Assembly: GCA_964489885.1 (NCBI GenBank)
Contig: CAZAZX010000001.1
Coordinates: 62,001-126,000, forward strand
Source: CAKOTZ01 sp964489885
GTDB taxonomy: Bacteria; Bacillota; Clostridia; TANB77; CAG-508
Reading direction: 5' to 3'
Length of the DNA: 64,000 nucleotides
A program made the translations under genes and the position numbers. Of this stretch, positions 9,237 through 19,592 are shown one piece after another. The notes beneath the pieces are model-generated. The model made no database searches and was not told the DNA's origin. It saw only the letters and a program-made list of their open reading frames with translations. Every line of letters starts with the position of its first letter. Position 1 is the first letter of the stretch.

Positions 9237-10091
9237 CTACTCTTGTTCTTTTAAATATCTTTCTAGTGCATTTTTCCAATTTGGAATTTCTATTCCAAAT
9301 GACAATAACTTATCTTTTGATAACTTTGAATTCTTTGGTCTATTTGCTGAACTAGGAAATAATTTTGAATATTCTTCTGATGTTATAGGATTTACCTTTG
9401 TTTTCATATTTAATAGTTCAAATATATTTTTTGCAAATTCGCTCCAAGTAGTAAATCCTTGATTTGTTGAATGATAAATACCATAAGGTATATTTTTGTC
9501 TATTGCTTGATAAATAATGTTTGCTAAATCTTCTGTATATGTTGGACTTCCATGTTGGTCACATACAACATTTACTTCATTATGTGTTTTTCCTAAATTA
9601 AGCATCGTTCTAACAAAATTTTTACCTTGTCCATATAGCCATGCTGTTCTAAAAATATAGTATTTATCGCAATTTTTTTGAACCTCTTGCTCTCCAAGTA
9701 ATTTAGTTCTTCCATACGCAGTAACAGGGCCTGTTGCATCCTCCTCTACATATTCTTTAGTTATTTCTAAATCACCTGGGAAAACATAGTCAGTACTAAT
9801 ATGAACTAATAATGAATCATTTTGTTTTGAAGCAATAGCTAAATTTCTTGGACCAATTCCATTTACTTTTTTAGCAAGTTCTTCATCTTCTTCAGCCTTA
9901 TCAACTGCTGTATATGCTGCACAATTTATAATGCAATCTGGTTTCACATCACTAACATTTTTTAGAACACAATCTAAATCTGTAATATCTAGTTGCTGTG
10001 AATCTGTTAGAATAAGCTCATTTTCTTTTTTAAACTTTGAAATAACTGCTTGTGCTAGCATTCCTTTTGCACCAGTAATTAAAATTTTCAA
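9237..10091 (-). CDS. rmlD: dTDP-4-dehydrorhamnose reductase
   Basis: Last step of dTDP-L-rhamnose synthesis, an NAD(P)H-dependent SDR reductase. Motifs: ITGAKGMLAQAV at the N-terminus, INCAAYTAVDKAE, HISTDYVFPG, YGRTKLLGE and FRTAWLYG. The start used is TTG at 10089-10091 (284 residues), since AAGGAGG lies 9 bases upstream; a longer frame from 10112 would contain that site. It is the first rml gene transcribed. Confidence 0.95.
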   Translation of the reverse strand: MKILITGAKGMLAQAVISKFKKENELILTDSQQLDITDLDCVLKNVSDVKPDCIINCAAYTAVDKAEEDEELAKKVNGIGPRNLAIASKQNDSLLVHISTDYVFPGDLEITKEYVEEDATGPVTAYGRTKLLGEQEVQKNCDKYYIFRTAWLYGQGKNFVRTMLNLGKTHNEVNVVCDQHGSPTYTEDLANIIYQAIDKNIPYGIYHSTNQGFTTWSEFAKNIFELLNMKTKVNPITSEEYSKLFPSSANRPKNSKLSKDKLLSFGIEIPNWKNALERYLKEQE

Positions 10092-10124
10092 AATTAATAC
10101 CCTCCTTATCATATTTATTAGTAT

Positions 10125-10484
10125 CTATTCTTTTAATTTTTCCTCTAACTTTTCAACTTTTGCCTTTAATAGAGATACTTCTTGTACTAATTTAACATTT
10201 TTATTGTCCTGTGCTGAAACTATTAACATAATATTAAATATTAAATAAAATATTATAAAAATTGCTACCAAAAACAACATATTAGAAGCGACTTTAATTC
10301 CAATTAAGTCAGCTAAATTTTCAATTAATGATGGAACTAATAATGCAATTATCATTAGTATTCCAATTATTATTGAAAAAATTGAAAATGATAATTTTAG
10401 TTTTTTTACTTTTATATTTTTTAATATTACAGCTATAGCAAGTATTATTACAATAGCTAAACCTATTTTTAAATTTAATGACAT
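10125..10484 (-). CDS. DUF2304 membrane protein
   Basis: A 119-residue protein with three hydrophobic segments and a C-terminal coiled-coil-like tail (VSLLKAKVEKLEEKL). This is the layout of DUF2304 proteins, which regularly accompany a GT2 of the polyprenyl-phosphate-sugar type, as here with the gene directly upstream (15 bases apart). It probably helps that enzyme work at the membrane; the role is inferred from genomic pairing. Confidence 0.8.
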   Translation of the reverse strand: MSLNLKIGLAIVIILAIAVILKNIKVKKLKLSFSIFSIIIGILMIIALLVPSLIENLADLIGIKVASNMLFLVAIFIIFYLIFNIMLIVSAQDNKNVKLVQEVSLLKAKVEKLEEKLKE

Positions 10485-10499
10485 ATCTCCGTATCCCTC

Positions 10500-11210
10500 T
10501 TATTTCTTTTTATTCAAACTATCTATTATAATTGCCATTGAAACTTTTAACATATAATTAATAGATTTCCATGCATTTATTGATGACTTTCCTTCTTTTC
10601 TTTCATTCATGCTTACTGGTACTTCAAAAATTCGTCCTTTCTCTTTTTTTATAGTAACTAAAGATTCTGGTTCAGGATAGTCTGTTGGATAATCTTCTGC
10701 AAATATCTTTATTACTTTTTTATTTGTTGCTCTAAATCCTGATGTAGGATCAGTTATCTTTTGTCTGATACATATTTTTAAAATTATAGAAATTATGTCT
10801 TTTCCAAGTCTTCTCATAAATGTTGATTGGAAATTACTTGTTGTTTTATCAATATATCTAGATCCAATGCAAATATCAGCTTTTCCTTCAATTAATGGTT
10901 TGCATAATTTTTCTACGTAATTAATATCATGCTGTCCATCACCATCAAATTGTACAGCTATATCATAATTATTAGCTAGTGCATATTTATATCCAGTTTG
11001 AACAGCGCCACCAATTCCTAAATTTGTAATTAAGTTGATATGATTCAAGTTGTTTTCTTCTAGTACTTGCAAAGTATGATCTTTAGAACCATCATTAATA
11101 ACAACATAATCTACATTTATATTACTATTTTTAATTTGGTTAACAGTATTTAAAATGTTTTTTTCTTCGTTATATGCTGGTATAATTAATAAAATCTTAT
11201 TTTGTTTCAC
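10500..11210 (-). CDS. GT2 glycosyltransferase, DPM1/polyprenyl-phosphate type
   Basis: A 236-residue GT-A fold enzyme: IPAYNEEKNI, VINDGSKDHT and the metal-binding QFDGDGQHD are all present. The short soluble form resembles dolichol/undecaprenyl-phosphate sugar synthases. The neighbouring DUF2304 protein supports a lipid-carrier substrate. The start is GTG with AAAGGAG 8 bases upstream. The sugar is unknown. Confidence 0.88.
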   Translation of the reverse strand: MKQNKILLIIPAYNEEKNILNTVNQIKNSNINVDYVVINDGSKDHTLQVLEENNLNHINLITNLGIGGAVQTGYKYALANNYDIAVQFDGDGQHDINYVEKLCKPLIEGKADICIGSRYIDKTTSNFQSTFMRRLGKDIISIILKICIRQKITDPTSGFRATNKKVIKIFAEDYPTDYPEPESLVTIKKEKGRIFEVPVSMNERKEGKSSINAWKSINYMLKVSMAIIIDSLNKKK

Positions 11211-11318
11211 TACTATAACTCCTTTAACACCAATAATTTACAATTTATATACAACTAGTAACATACCAAAACCAAATACAAAAATTATCATGACTTAAAT
11301 CTAAATACAAATTTATCA

Positions 11319-13499
11319 CTATGAAACATATAAGTTCACAATATCTTTTTCTATGTTGCTCCAATCTCTGCTCTTAGCTGTTTCTAAGCCATTTTTTACT
11401 AGTTTTTTTCTTAGTTCTTTATCGTTTACTATTCTTTCAATTTTTTCAATTGCCTGATTTATATTTCCATGCTCATAAAATAAGCAATTTTCTTCATCTT
11501 TTAAGTATTCTCTATTTCCGTCATTAGGAATAACAACACAAATACCTCCTGTTGCCATCATTTCAAGTGGTGGATATGAAAAGCTTTCTAATATACTAGT
11601 TTTTAACAAAATATCACATTTATTGTAAATCTCAGAAACCTTATCATGTGGTACCTTATGATAAAAATAATCATATTTGTACCATTTTTTTGGCTCTTTT
11701 TCATAAGATAAATAATGAATTTCATATTTATCTTTATCTAATTTATTGGCAATATTGAAAGCTTCATCTATATTTTTATAGTGGTCTTTGCAATTCCCCT
11801 CAATTAAAATCTTAGTTTTACCTTCAAATTTTCTTTCTTTTTCAAACTTAAATAGATTCATATCAAGCCCATTTGGTGCATACAAACAATCTTTCTTAAA
11901 TTTATTTTTTAGCCAACTTTCACACCATTTAGAAATTGTTAGATATTTTAAATTTGTTAAAGAATTGTATGTTGCATTTGCCATTATTTTTTCAAATTTA
12001 CCATCTGGATAGAATTGTGTTTCATACCCTTGAACTAAATATCTTTTGTCATCACAGTTGTAATATGTCCTTATAAATGGCAATGTAACCCACATTGTTG
12101 CAACCATAGTAGTAAATTTAGCATACACCATTGTCTTTTGAAGTGAAATTACATTAATTTCGCCAGATTCGTCAACAATGTTATTATCAACCTTTTCTGC
12201 ATTAAATAATGTAACATCATACCCATTTTTCTTTAAAATATGAGCATGTTTTATTGCAACCATAATGCCTCCAGAAATATTACATGATGGCAATACTATT
12301 GCTATATTTTTATTTAACTTGCTCATTATGAAATCTGCAATTCCTTTTCCAGAATTAATTGTTATACAATCTTCCATTATTTTTTTATAGGCATTTTCAC
12401 CTATCTGCTTCCTGTATTCTTTATTTTCTACAAGTTTTGAAAGTTTATCTACCCATTCTTCCTTTGTAGAACATAAAAGCCCAGTTTTCCCATCTTCAAT
12501 CATTTCATCAAAAGCTCCTACTTTTGATGCTACTGTTGGCACTTTACATAATCCAGCCTCTGTCCATTTGTTTTCACTTTTTGCTTCATTAAAAATAGAT
12601 TCTTCCAATGGTGCTAAATTTATGTCAATTGAGCAAATCAATTCTGGTAGTTTTTGCCATGGCATAAATGGTGCTGTTAAAACCCTATCTTTTAATTGTT
12701 GCATTTCTTCAGGTAAATCTAATAAACCTACAATTTGCAAATAAACATTTTCATATTTTTTCATTACATCAATTATTGCAGGCATAATTAACTTGAAATC
12801 ATCATTATGTGTTATAGTTCCACTTAAATATCCAATAACTATTTTAGATTCATCTTTTTTTACAGTTTTCATAGCATTATGTGAATACATCACCATTGAT
12901 TCTGATGCAACATTTCTGTTTATATACACATCTTTTAATTGTTTTCCCATTTCAATTTGCAATCTTTTTGTTGTTGCAATTCCATAATCACAAAGTTTAA
13001 GTGTCTGCCCCATTCTCTTTACGCCATCATTATATAAATTTCTTTCTTCTTCACTAACTGTATCTAAATATTTAATCTGGTTTGTATAATTCAAATCAAA
13101 CACTAAATCGTCAATATCATAAAAAACAACTTTATTATTTTCTTTTGCTTTTTTTATAAATTCTTCCACCATTGGAATTATTGGACATCTATATATAACA
13201 AAAGCACTAAAATATTTTAAGTAATCAAGGTTTAACTGTTCATAGTTAACCCTTGAACACGTTACCCCATATGCTTCTAATTGTTCTATTTGATGGTCAA
13301 CTCTATATCTTTGTGGATGTGGCAATGAGCACCCATTAATAAACAATACATCTTTGTATTGTTTTTTGTTATCCTCTTTGCTTGGAAAAATTTTTTTATT
13401 TACAAATCTAAATGTTTTTTTTGTAAGCTCTATAATTCCTTCATCATGTAATGTCATTTTCACTTTATTTTGTAATTCGTGAATTCTTTGTTTATTCAA
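11319..13499 (-). CDS. Two-domain GT-B glycosyltransferase, rhamnosyltransferase-like
   Basis: A 726-residue protein holding two GT-B units in tandem. The first half has SLPHPQRYRVDHQIE, YDIDDLVFD and a GT4-like C-domain (APLEESIFNEAKSENKW). The second starts near residue 395 with NIAIVLPSCNISGGIM, resembling WsaF-type rhamnosyltransferases, and ends in a GT4-like domain with ILESFSYPPLEMMATGG. Such proteins add successive sugars to a rhamnan or similar chain. The start is TTG and its ribosome site is distant, so the N-terminus is less certain. Next to rmlABCD, L-rhamnose is the likely donor. Confidence 0.82.
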   Translation of the reverse strand: MNKQRIHELQNKVKMTLHDEGIIELTKKTFRFVNKKIFPSKEDNKKQYKDVLFINGCSLPHPQRYRVDHQIEQLEAYGVTCSRVNYEQLNLDYLKYFSAFVIYRCPIIPMVEEFIKKAKENNKVVFYDIDDLVFDLNYTNQIKYLDTVSEEERNLYNDGVKRMGQTLKLCDYGIATTKRLQIEMGKQLKDVYINRNVASESMVMYSHNAMKTVKKDESKIVIGYLSGTITHNDDFKLIMPAIIDVMKKYENVYLQIVGLLDLPEEMQQLKDRVLTAPFMPWQKLPELICSIDINLAPLEESIFNEAKSENKWTEAGLCKVPTVASKVGAFDEMIEDGKTGLLCSTKEEWVDKLSKLVENKEYRKQIGENAYKKIMEDCITINSGKGIADFIMSKLNKNIAIVLPSCNISGGIMVAIKHAHILKKNGYDVTLFNAEKVDNNIVDESGEINVISLQKTMVYAKFTTMVATMWVTLPFIRTYYNCDDKRYLVQGYETQFYPDGKFEKIMANATYNSLTNLKYLTISKWCESWLKNKFKKDCLYAPNGLDMNLFKFEKERKFEGKTKILIEGNCKDHYKNIDEAFNIANKLDKDKYEIHYLSYEKEPKKWYKYDYFYHKVPHDKVSEIYNKCDILLKTSILESFSYPPLEMMATGGICVVIPNDGNREYLKDEENCLFYEHGNINQAIEKIERIVNDKELRKKLVKNGLETAKSRDWSNIEKDIVNLYVS

Positions 13500-13535
13500 T
13501 TTTAAAAATCATTTCCTTTCTTATTATCGCATATT

Positions 13536-14390
13536 CTAATTTTTATATGGATATTTGCCTTTTATTCCTTTTTTATAGTCCCTTAATCCACGCAAATAAT
13601 TTCTTATTTTTTTATATTTATTCTTTTCAAATAATATAACACCAATCATATTATGCTTTTGGCTAATCAATGCACAACAATATTGTGGGTTAAAATCCTT
13701 ATATAAGTCAAATATATAATGATAGTTTCTCATTATATAATATCTTCTAAGTGCATTATGATTTGTACATAAAAACAACCTATTACCTATTTTTTTATAG
13801 AATAAATCTCCAAGATTATGGTCAATTTCTAAAGAGTTAATTCTTAGTATATCGTATCCATTTTTATGTAAATTTAAGCAATATTCAATATCAATTCCAT
13901 CAATAAATAGCCAATCTTTAAATCCACCAATTTTTTGATAAATATCTAAATTAACCATATTGCCAGAAGTCATAACATCGTTTGGATTATCAAATTCTGT
14001 TTCTGGTTTTTTATCAATTAATTTTGTCTTATGCCATGGTGTTACAATTCCTATTTTTGTTGTATCCGTCTTTTTTATAACTTCCTTCATTTTTGATATA
14101 ATACCTGGCTTAAATGTTGTGTCTTGATCCATTGTCAAAAGCCATTTATATCCCTCTTGAATAGCATTTTTAGCTCCAATGTTTAAAGCAGTAGAAACTC
14201 CAATATTTTCATTGTTAAATATATATTTTATTTTGTCATTACTAGGAATTCTATCTTTATTATCTTTTCCTTCTGTATTATCTATGATATACAACCTTTC
14301 AATTTCATCTATGTATGTTGAGATGTTTTTTATATCATCATCAGTTGGGTTGTATAGTGTAACAATACCTGCAACCTTTAATTCATCCAT
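13536..14390 (-). CDS. GT2 glycosyltransferase, RfbF-like rhamnosyltransferase
   Basis: A 284-residue GT-A enzyme with VAGIVTLYNP at the start, GVSTALNIGAKNA and the metal-site motif TMDQDTTF. This combination is typical of RfbF/WbbL-related rhamnosyltransferases. FIDGIDIEYCLNL is the acceptor-side acidic motif. It lies between the ABC permease and the large two-domain transferase. The assignment to rhamnose is an inference from family and locus. Confidence 0.85.
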   Translation of the reverse strand: MDELKVAGIVTLYNPTDDDIKNISTYIDEIERLYIIDNTEGKDNKDRIPSNDKIKYIFNNENIGVSTALNIGAKNAIQEGYKWLLTMDQDTTFKPGIISKMKEVIKKTDTTKIGIVTPWHKTKLIDKKPETEFDNPNDVMTSGNMVNLDIYQKIGGFKDWLFIDGIDIEYCLNLHKNGYDILRINSLEIDHNLGDLFYKKIGNRLFLCTNHNALRRYYIMRNYHYIFDLYKDFNPQYCCALISQKHNMIGVILFEKNKYKKIRNYLRGLRDYKKGIKGKYPYKN

Positions 14391-14425
14391 TTATTGTCTT
14401 CCTTTCAAAATTCATAAATTATATA

Positions 14426-15203
14426 TTACAATTCTTCGGCAAATCTTTTTTCGCATTTTTTAAATATAAAGTAACCTATTCCAACTCCAATTATACCAAT
14501 TATTGTCCATATTCCTAAGGCTTTCATATCTGGCATTTGTTGGTAGTAAAATACATTTCTATATGCATTTATAATTTGTGTCATTGGGTTTAAATATAGA
14601 ATTCTTGAAAATTTTTCTGGTATCAATTGTATTGAATAAAGAACAGGTGTAACATACATCCATAATTGTAATAAAACACTTATAAAATATTCTAAATCTC
14701 TTATATATACAGTTATTGCTGATAAAACGAATACTATTCCTAGTGTAATAATTGTTTGAACAATCAATATAACTGGTAATAATAATATGTACTTAGAAAA
14801 TCCTATTCCACTTATAAACAAAGCTACGAAAACTATTATACATGATACTAGAAAATTTACTGCCCCACTCAATACTATTGATATTGGTAATATCTCCCTC
14901 GGGAAATAAACCTTTTTTAATATTCCGCCCATTACTAATTATAACTGACGTACTTTGTGCAATGGTACTAGAGAAAAAGTTCCATGGTATAAGTGCAACA
15001 AATAAAAACATAACATAATTATCTTCTTGTACTCTCATGATATATGGAAATACAAGTGCATAGACTAATAGTTGCAATAATGGATTAATAAATGACCATA
15101 AAATACCTAAAAAAGACTTTTTATACTTACCTCGAAATTCTTTTTTTACTGATGTATATAAAAACTGTCTATAGTTGTATAATTCTTTAATTCTTTTAAA
15201 CAT
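14426..15203 (-). CDS. wzm: ABC-2 polysaccharide export permease (Wzm/TagG-like), read through a +1 shift at CGG
   Basis: Membrane half of an ABC exporter that moves finished polysaccharide across the membrane; the ATPase is the next gene upstream. The gene is in two frames. The first (from 15203) gives residues 1-106 up to SVIISNG, then CGG; the second continues GILKKVYFPREILP, the conserved cytoplasmic motif of this family. Skipping the C of CGG at 14927 joins them with no residue lost, giving 258 residues, a normal length. Without the shift the protein would run 45 wrong codons to a stop at 14793. Six membrane segments are predicted by eye. All other conserved parts are intact, so this looks recoded rather than dead. 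Confidence 0.85.
14924..14927 (-). other. +1 recoding site C-GGA in wzm
   Basis: Context AAT GGG C GGA ATA: zero-frame CGG, C skipped, glycine read. It restores ISNG-GILKKVYFP across the join. Confidence 0.8.
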
Positions 15204-15218
15204 ATTTAATATTCCTTT

Positions 15219-15959
15219 CTATGAACATTCCTTAACATAACGTTCTAATACTTTTTCAGATTCTCCGTCCATTTCAATTTTTCCATTTCTTAGCCAAATT
15301 GTTCTATCACATAATCTTTTCGCAGCACCTAAATCGTGAGTTACAAGCACTATTGTTTTGCCTTCGTTTTTTAGTTCCTGCATTTTTCTAAAACATTTTT
15401 CTTGGAAATGTTGGTCTCCAACAGAAAGGATTTCATCAACTAATAAAATATCTGCATCAACATTAATTGCTATTGAAAAGGCAAGTCTCATATACATACC
15501 AGAAGAATAAGTTCTAACTGGATTATCTATAAATTCTCTTAATTCAGAAAATTCAATAATTTGTTCTAGTCTGTTATCTATCTCCTTTTTTGATAACCCA
15601 AAAATTGATGCATTAAAATATATATTTTCCATTCCAGAAAAATCAGGATGAAAACCTGCTCCTAATTCCAACATTGAAGTAAGCTTTCCTTTTACCTCAA
15701 TTTCGCCTTCATTTGGATATATAATTTTAGTCATTAATTTAAGTAATGTACTTTTTCCAGATCCATTAACTCCAATTAAAGCGACAGTTTCACCCTTTCT
15801 AATTTGTATATTAATATTTTTTAAAACTTCTCTGACTTCATGGTTATTTCTATTCCAAAATATAATGCGTTCTTTTAATGTATTAGCTTTGTCATAATAT
15901 ACATTAAAGTGTTTGCTAACATTTCTTACATCAATTACAATATCAGAATTTGTATTCAT
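15219..15959 (-). CDS. wzt: ABC exporter ATPase (Wzt/TagH-like)
   Basis: A 246-residue nucleotide-binding subunit: Walker A GVNGSGKSTLL, Q-loop region, signature YSSGMYMRLAF, Walker B ADILLVDEILSVGD and switch histidine VTHDL. The N-terminal AN-TLKERI and LELGAGFHPDFSGMENIYFNA are characteristic of polysaccharide/teichoic acid exporters. It lacks the C-terminal carbohydrate-binding domain found in some Wzt proteins, so export probably does not depend on a chain-end cap. It pairs with the permease 15 bases downstream. Confidence 0.93.
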   Translation of the reverse strand: MNTNSDIVIDVRNVSKHFNVYYDKANTLKERIIFWNRNNHEVREVLKNINIQIRKGETVALIGVNGSGKSTLLKLMTKIIYPNEGEIEVKGKLTSMLELGAGFHPDFSGMENIYFNASIFGLSKKEIDNRLEQIIEFSELREFIDNPVRTYSSGMYMRLAFSIAINVDADILLVDEILSVGDQHFQEKCFRKMQELKNEGKTIVLVTHDLGAAKRLCDRTIWLRNGKIEMDGESEKVLERYVKECS

Positions 15960-15989
15960 TACTTACCTCTCTTTTACATTTCAACTATT

Positions 15990-16775
15990 TTAGCTGTTTG
16001 TTTTGGTTGCATTTTTATAAAAGCTTACTAAAAACTTAGCAATAGGCTTTGGCCAAAATTTTTTAAACATTTCATAATCTTCTTTTAATCTAATATTATT
16101 TTCAATTAAATTAGTAGTTTCAGATTCTTCATGTATTCTATGGCACATAATTTCTTTATTAATATATAAAAATGCGCCATCCTTTTTTGAAAGTTTATAC
16201 CATGTATCCCAATCTAAATCACATTTCATATCAGTTAAATATGGTGTTTTTCCACATTTTTTTGTATTTATTGTAACAGAAGGGCAACATATACCATTTC
16301 CATATTTAATTGCGTGCATTTTTGCCTGTCTTTTTTCTGGATTTTTTATTAATGGCTTTAATAAAAATTTTTTAATTTTTAAATTAATTGTTAATGGTAT
16401 AGTTTGTCCATTCTTAATTTCTAAATAATCTCCAAATGAAATAATAAAATCTTTCCCTGAATCTAAATATTTAACAATTCCTTCTAAAAAATTTTTATTA
16501 TAAATATCGTCTTGGTGTGCAACTGTAACATAATCTGTTTTACATGATGATACAGCGAAATTCCAATCTTGTCCAATTCCTCTTTCTCCAGTATTTATAA
16601 ATAATTCTATATTATATTTATCAGCCAATTTCTTTATATAATCATTTGGTGTAGATGTAGCCATTATTATATTGCTTTTAATATTTTGATTTTTTAAGGA
16701 TTTTATGCACTCTTCTAGGTATTTAGATTCCTTATATGCACAAATTGCAAAGGTATGGTTTTTAAATTCATTCAT
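15990..16775 (-). CDS. GT2 glycosyltransferase
   Basis: A 261-residue GT-A enzyme: FAICAYKESKYLEECI, the middle GIGQDWNFAVS and the metal motif VAHQDDIY. CDLDWDTWYKL is the likely acceptor/base region. Donor and acceptor are unknown. It stands alone at the head of the wzt-wzm group, after a 311-base gap, and so may start a transcript. Confidence 0.83.
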   Translation of the reverse strand: MNEFKNHTFAICAYKESKYLEECIKSLKNQNIKSNIIMATSTPNDYIKKLADKYNIELFINTGERGIGQDWNFAVSSCKTDYVTVAHQDDIYNKNFLEGIVKYLDSGKDFIISFGDYLEIKNGQTIPLTINLKIKKFLLKPLIKNPEKRQAKMHAIKYGNGICCPSVTINTKKCGKTPYLTDMKCDLDWDTWYKLSKKDGAFLYINKEIMCHRIHEESETTNLIENNIRLKEDYEMFKKFWPKPIAKFLVSFYKNATKTNS

Positions 16776-17086
16776 CTCTGTTTTCCTTCTTTATAATATA
16801 TTTGTGTTTTAAAAAAGATTTTACCTATAAATCTATTGACACCATACGAATATTTTTTATAGTCATTCTTTAATAATTACTTTTTAAATAAATTCTTTAT
16901 TATACTACCACAACTTTTTTTAATTTGCAACACATTTAATAATATATAGAATCTCATATTGTCCATTCATAGCCTTTTTTATGGCTTTCTAAAAATTAAA
17001 AGCAGATTTTACTCTGTTTCTACATAATTATCTATTATTATATTAAATATAATACCAAGCATTTTTATTACGAAACAACAATGTCC
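16776..17086 (-). other. Intergenic stretch, possible promoter
   Basis: No gene is seen. On the minus strand GTATAATAAAG near 16902 could be a -10 element with a poor -35 (TTGCAA about 20 bases away). A short inverted repeat around TAGCCTTTTTTATGGCT (near 16970) is weak. Very AT-rich. Confidence 0.3.
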
Positions 17087-18344
17087 TTATTTAGTTTCAA
17101 AAATCTTAGTATTTTCTTGCTTAATATTTTTTTCTATACTAATTATCATATATATTAGTAATACAAGTGTTATTGCAAGCATTGTAGCAAAATATGCTAG
17201 ACTTGCACCAATTATTTCTTTACTTTCAACTAATTTAAATGATATAAATGTAGAAAAAATTGCTATTCCTAAATACATTAATGCTTGTAATGATGTTTTT
17301 CTCATAGCTATTAATACAGTAGAAATAAACATTTCCAGTGCATAGAATATTGAGCCAACAATAATTATTAATAGCGATATTAAATATTCAGATAATGGTA
17401 TTCCATAAATAAGCTCTAAAATAGGAATGCCTAGTACATAAGCACCTGCAAAAGTGATAATTCCTAATACAATAATTATAGCAAAAATTTTTAAAATTAG
17501 TTTTTTTAAATTAGTATATTTACCATCTTTAATATTTTGTGTTATCCTTGTTAAAACAGGTTGTGTAACATATTGACATAAAAGACCCATAAATGTTGCT
17601 GGCATAATTATTATTCCAAATATTGTCTGTAAATCATTAGTAAATAATACATCTATTGCATATCTTGACGCGTTTATTATATATTGAGATAAAAATGATA
17701 GAACAAATGTAGCAAATCCAATTTTTAATAGTGTATTATTTACCTTGTTGGAATATTTTGTTTTATTAATTCCAAGTTCTTTTGCATTTTTAAAATCATA
17801 TAAAAATAAAATAGTTAAATTTACAATACAAATACTAAAACATGCTAATAACAAATTTTTTGTTGTTATATCTATTATTAAAAACACTAAAGTTTCCAAT
17901 ACTGCCTTTAGTGCCATTGATTTTCCGTACTTTATGCAAGTTTTCGTGTCTTTGTATAATTGAATACATTGATTCATTAAACGCATCTATTGACTTAAAA
18001 ATATTTATTAATACAAATATAGCAGTTTTATATGTATCATACCCTCTAAGTAAACAAAATATTATAGCAATAATAATCATTATCACACAGGTTAGAATTC
18101 TATTATATATATAATCTGTATCTGAATATTTACCAGAAATATCAGTAACCTGAAAAGTTCTTCCTAAATAAACACCAATTATATATAGAATACAAGCTGT
18201 GGCAAATGAATACATAAATATTCCTGCATCATTTGTACCATTTATTCTTGTTACAATTATTGCAAAAAACAACGATGTAAATGCCGTTAAACTTGCACCA
18301 ATCATATTCCATATAACGTTTTTACTATTTTTTTCTATTACCAT
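17087..18344 (-). CDS. wzx: Wzx-like polysaccharide flippase, read through a +1 shift at CGG
   Basis: A multi-pass membrane protein of the MATE/Wzx oligosaccharide flippase group, which moves lipid-linked units across the membrane. The first frame (from 18344) gives residues 1-140 ending SIIQRHENLHKV, then CGG; the second continues GKSMALKAVLE with further membrane segments. Skipping C at 17927 joins them into 418 residues with about 12 hydrophobic segments. Without the shift the chain would end 30 codons on. The N-terminus (NSKNVIWNMIGASLTAFTS) is typical of the family. Confidence 0.83.
17924..17927 (-). other. +1 recoding site C-GGA in wzx
   Basis: Context AAA GTA C GGA AAA: restores LHKV-GKSMALK. 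The CGG is in frame with the ATG at 18344. Confidence 0.8.
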
Positions 18345-18362
18345 ATATAGAATCCTTCCATA

Positions 18363-19581
18363 TTAGCATTCTTCAATCATTTTATTTATTATTTTCCATG
18401 CTTTTTCTTCAGTTATTTTCTCTAAACAAGGCCAGGTATTTTTCATTTCATTTTTATAAATACATCTATTTTCACAATTAAAGCAATCCATATTTTCTGT
18501 AATTATGTATGGCATTTTGTAATTTTCAGATTCTTCAAATTTATAATTTGCAAATCTGTCATAAGCATAACCACCTGCCAGAATAGCAGTTGGTACTTGT
18601 GATATTGTTGCAATATGATAAATTCCTGTATCATTTGTTACAACATATTTAGCCTTTTTTATTAAATCAATATATTCTAGAATTGACGTTTTCCCTAACA
18701 TATCTATAATTTCAACTTCATTTTTTATAAGCTCAATTAATTTGCTGTTTACATCTTTATCTACAGATGTCCCACATAAAACTAGAGGTATATTTAATTT
18801 TTTATACATTTTTCTTGCAATACCGTGCAAATCTTTCAATAGGCCATCTCTTATATTCTGTACTAGCACTAGGATAAATAATGAAATATTCGTTTGGTAA
18901 TTTTTCTTTTACTTCTTCACTTGGCAATTTCACAAATTCAACATTTGATTTATTTTCAGTTAATCCATTAAAAAATTCATTATACTGTTCAATACAATGT
19001 ATATGCTTCCCCTTAATTTGAATTATTTCATTATATACTTTATTATAAATTCTATGTGGGCAATAAACTTTTCTATCATTATTAATTAAACCTATTTTTT
19101 TATCAGCACAAATTGCTCTGTTCACCAAAATATTCATACTGCACTCCTCAATTGCTATCGGATCTAGTGCAATATCATAATAATTTTTCCTCAATTTTTT
19201 AAATATATTAAACCTCTCTTTTAAATTGACTGTAGCTTTTGTAAAATTTAGAGGTATTACTTCATCAAAAATTTCAAGCTTTTCGTACATTGTTTGCAAT
19301 CCCTTTTGGCATGCAAATGTAATATGATATTTTTCTTTTGGATATATTTTTCTTAAGTTTTTTAACGCAGTTATAAAAATAACCCCATCTCCAAGTATAA
19401 GATTAAAGGAAATAATTATGTTCTTCTTGCTTCCAGTTTGTTTTTTTGGTTTTTTTATAAAACGTAATAAAATCCAGTCTATATAATAATATATAGATTT
19501 TATTTTTCTTAAATTGTCATTTTTTAAAATTATATTATTTATTGTTGAAAAGCCATTAGATAAATATTTTTTATCTCCCAT
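18363..19581 (-). CDS. Glycosyltransferase family 9 (heptosyltransferase-like), read through a +1 shift at CGG
   Basis: A GT-B enzyme of the GT9 family. The first frame gives the N-terminal domain (IISFNLILGDGVIFITALKNL) and the start of the donor domain, FIIYPSASTEYKRWPIERFA, then CGG. The second frame continues GIARKMYKKLNIPLVLCG, VVTNDTGIYHIA and a cysteine-rich tail (CFNCENRCIYKN). Skipping C at 18825 makes 405 residues. Without it, translation stops seven codons later at 18802. The join falls where GT9 proteins have the helix after the KRWP motif, so nothing is missing. The four-cysteine tail is seen in some Firmicutes GT9 proteins. Confidence 0.83.
18822..18825 (-). other. +1 recoding site C-GGT in a GT9 gene
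   Basis: Context TTT GCA C GGT ATT: restores IERFA-GIARKMYKKL. The only site here with T as the fourth base. Confidence 0.8.
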
Positions 19582-19592
19582 TTAGAACTCTC

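Noticed and set aside
14426..19581. Three adjacent genes as ordinary pseudogenes or assembly errors
   Set aside because: Every break lies at an in-frame CGG before a Gly-compatible GGN, and the same holds in distant genes (dgt, opp-like, tsaE). Random indels would fall at many contexts, and errors would favour homopolymers.
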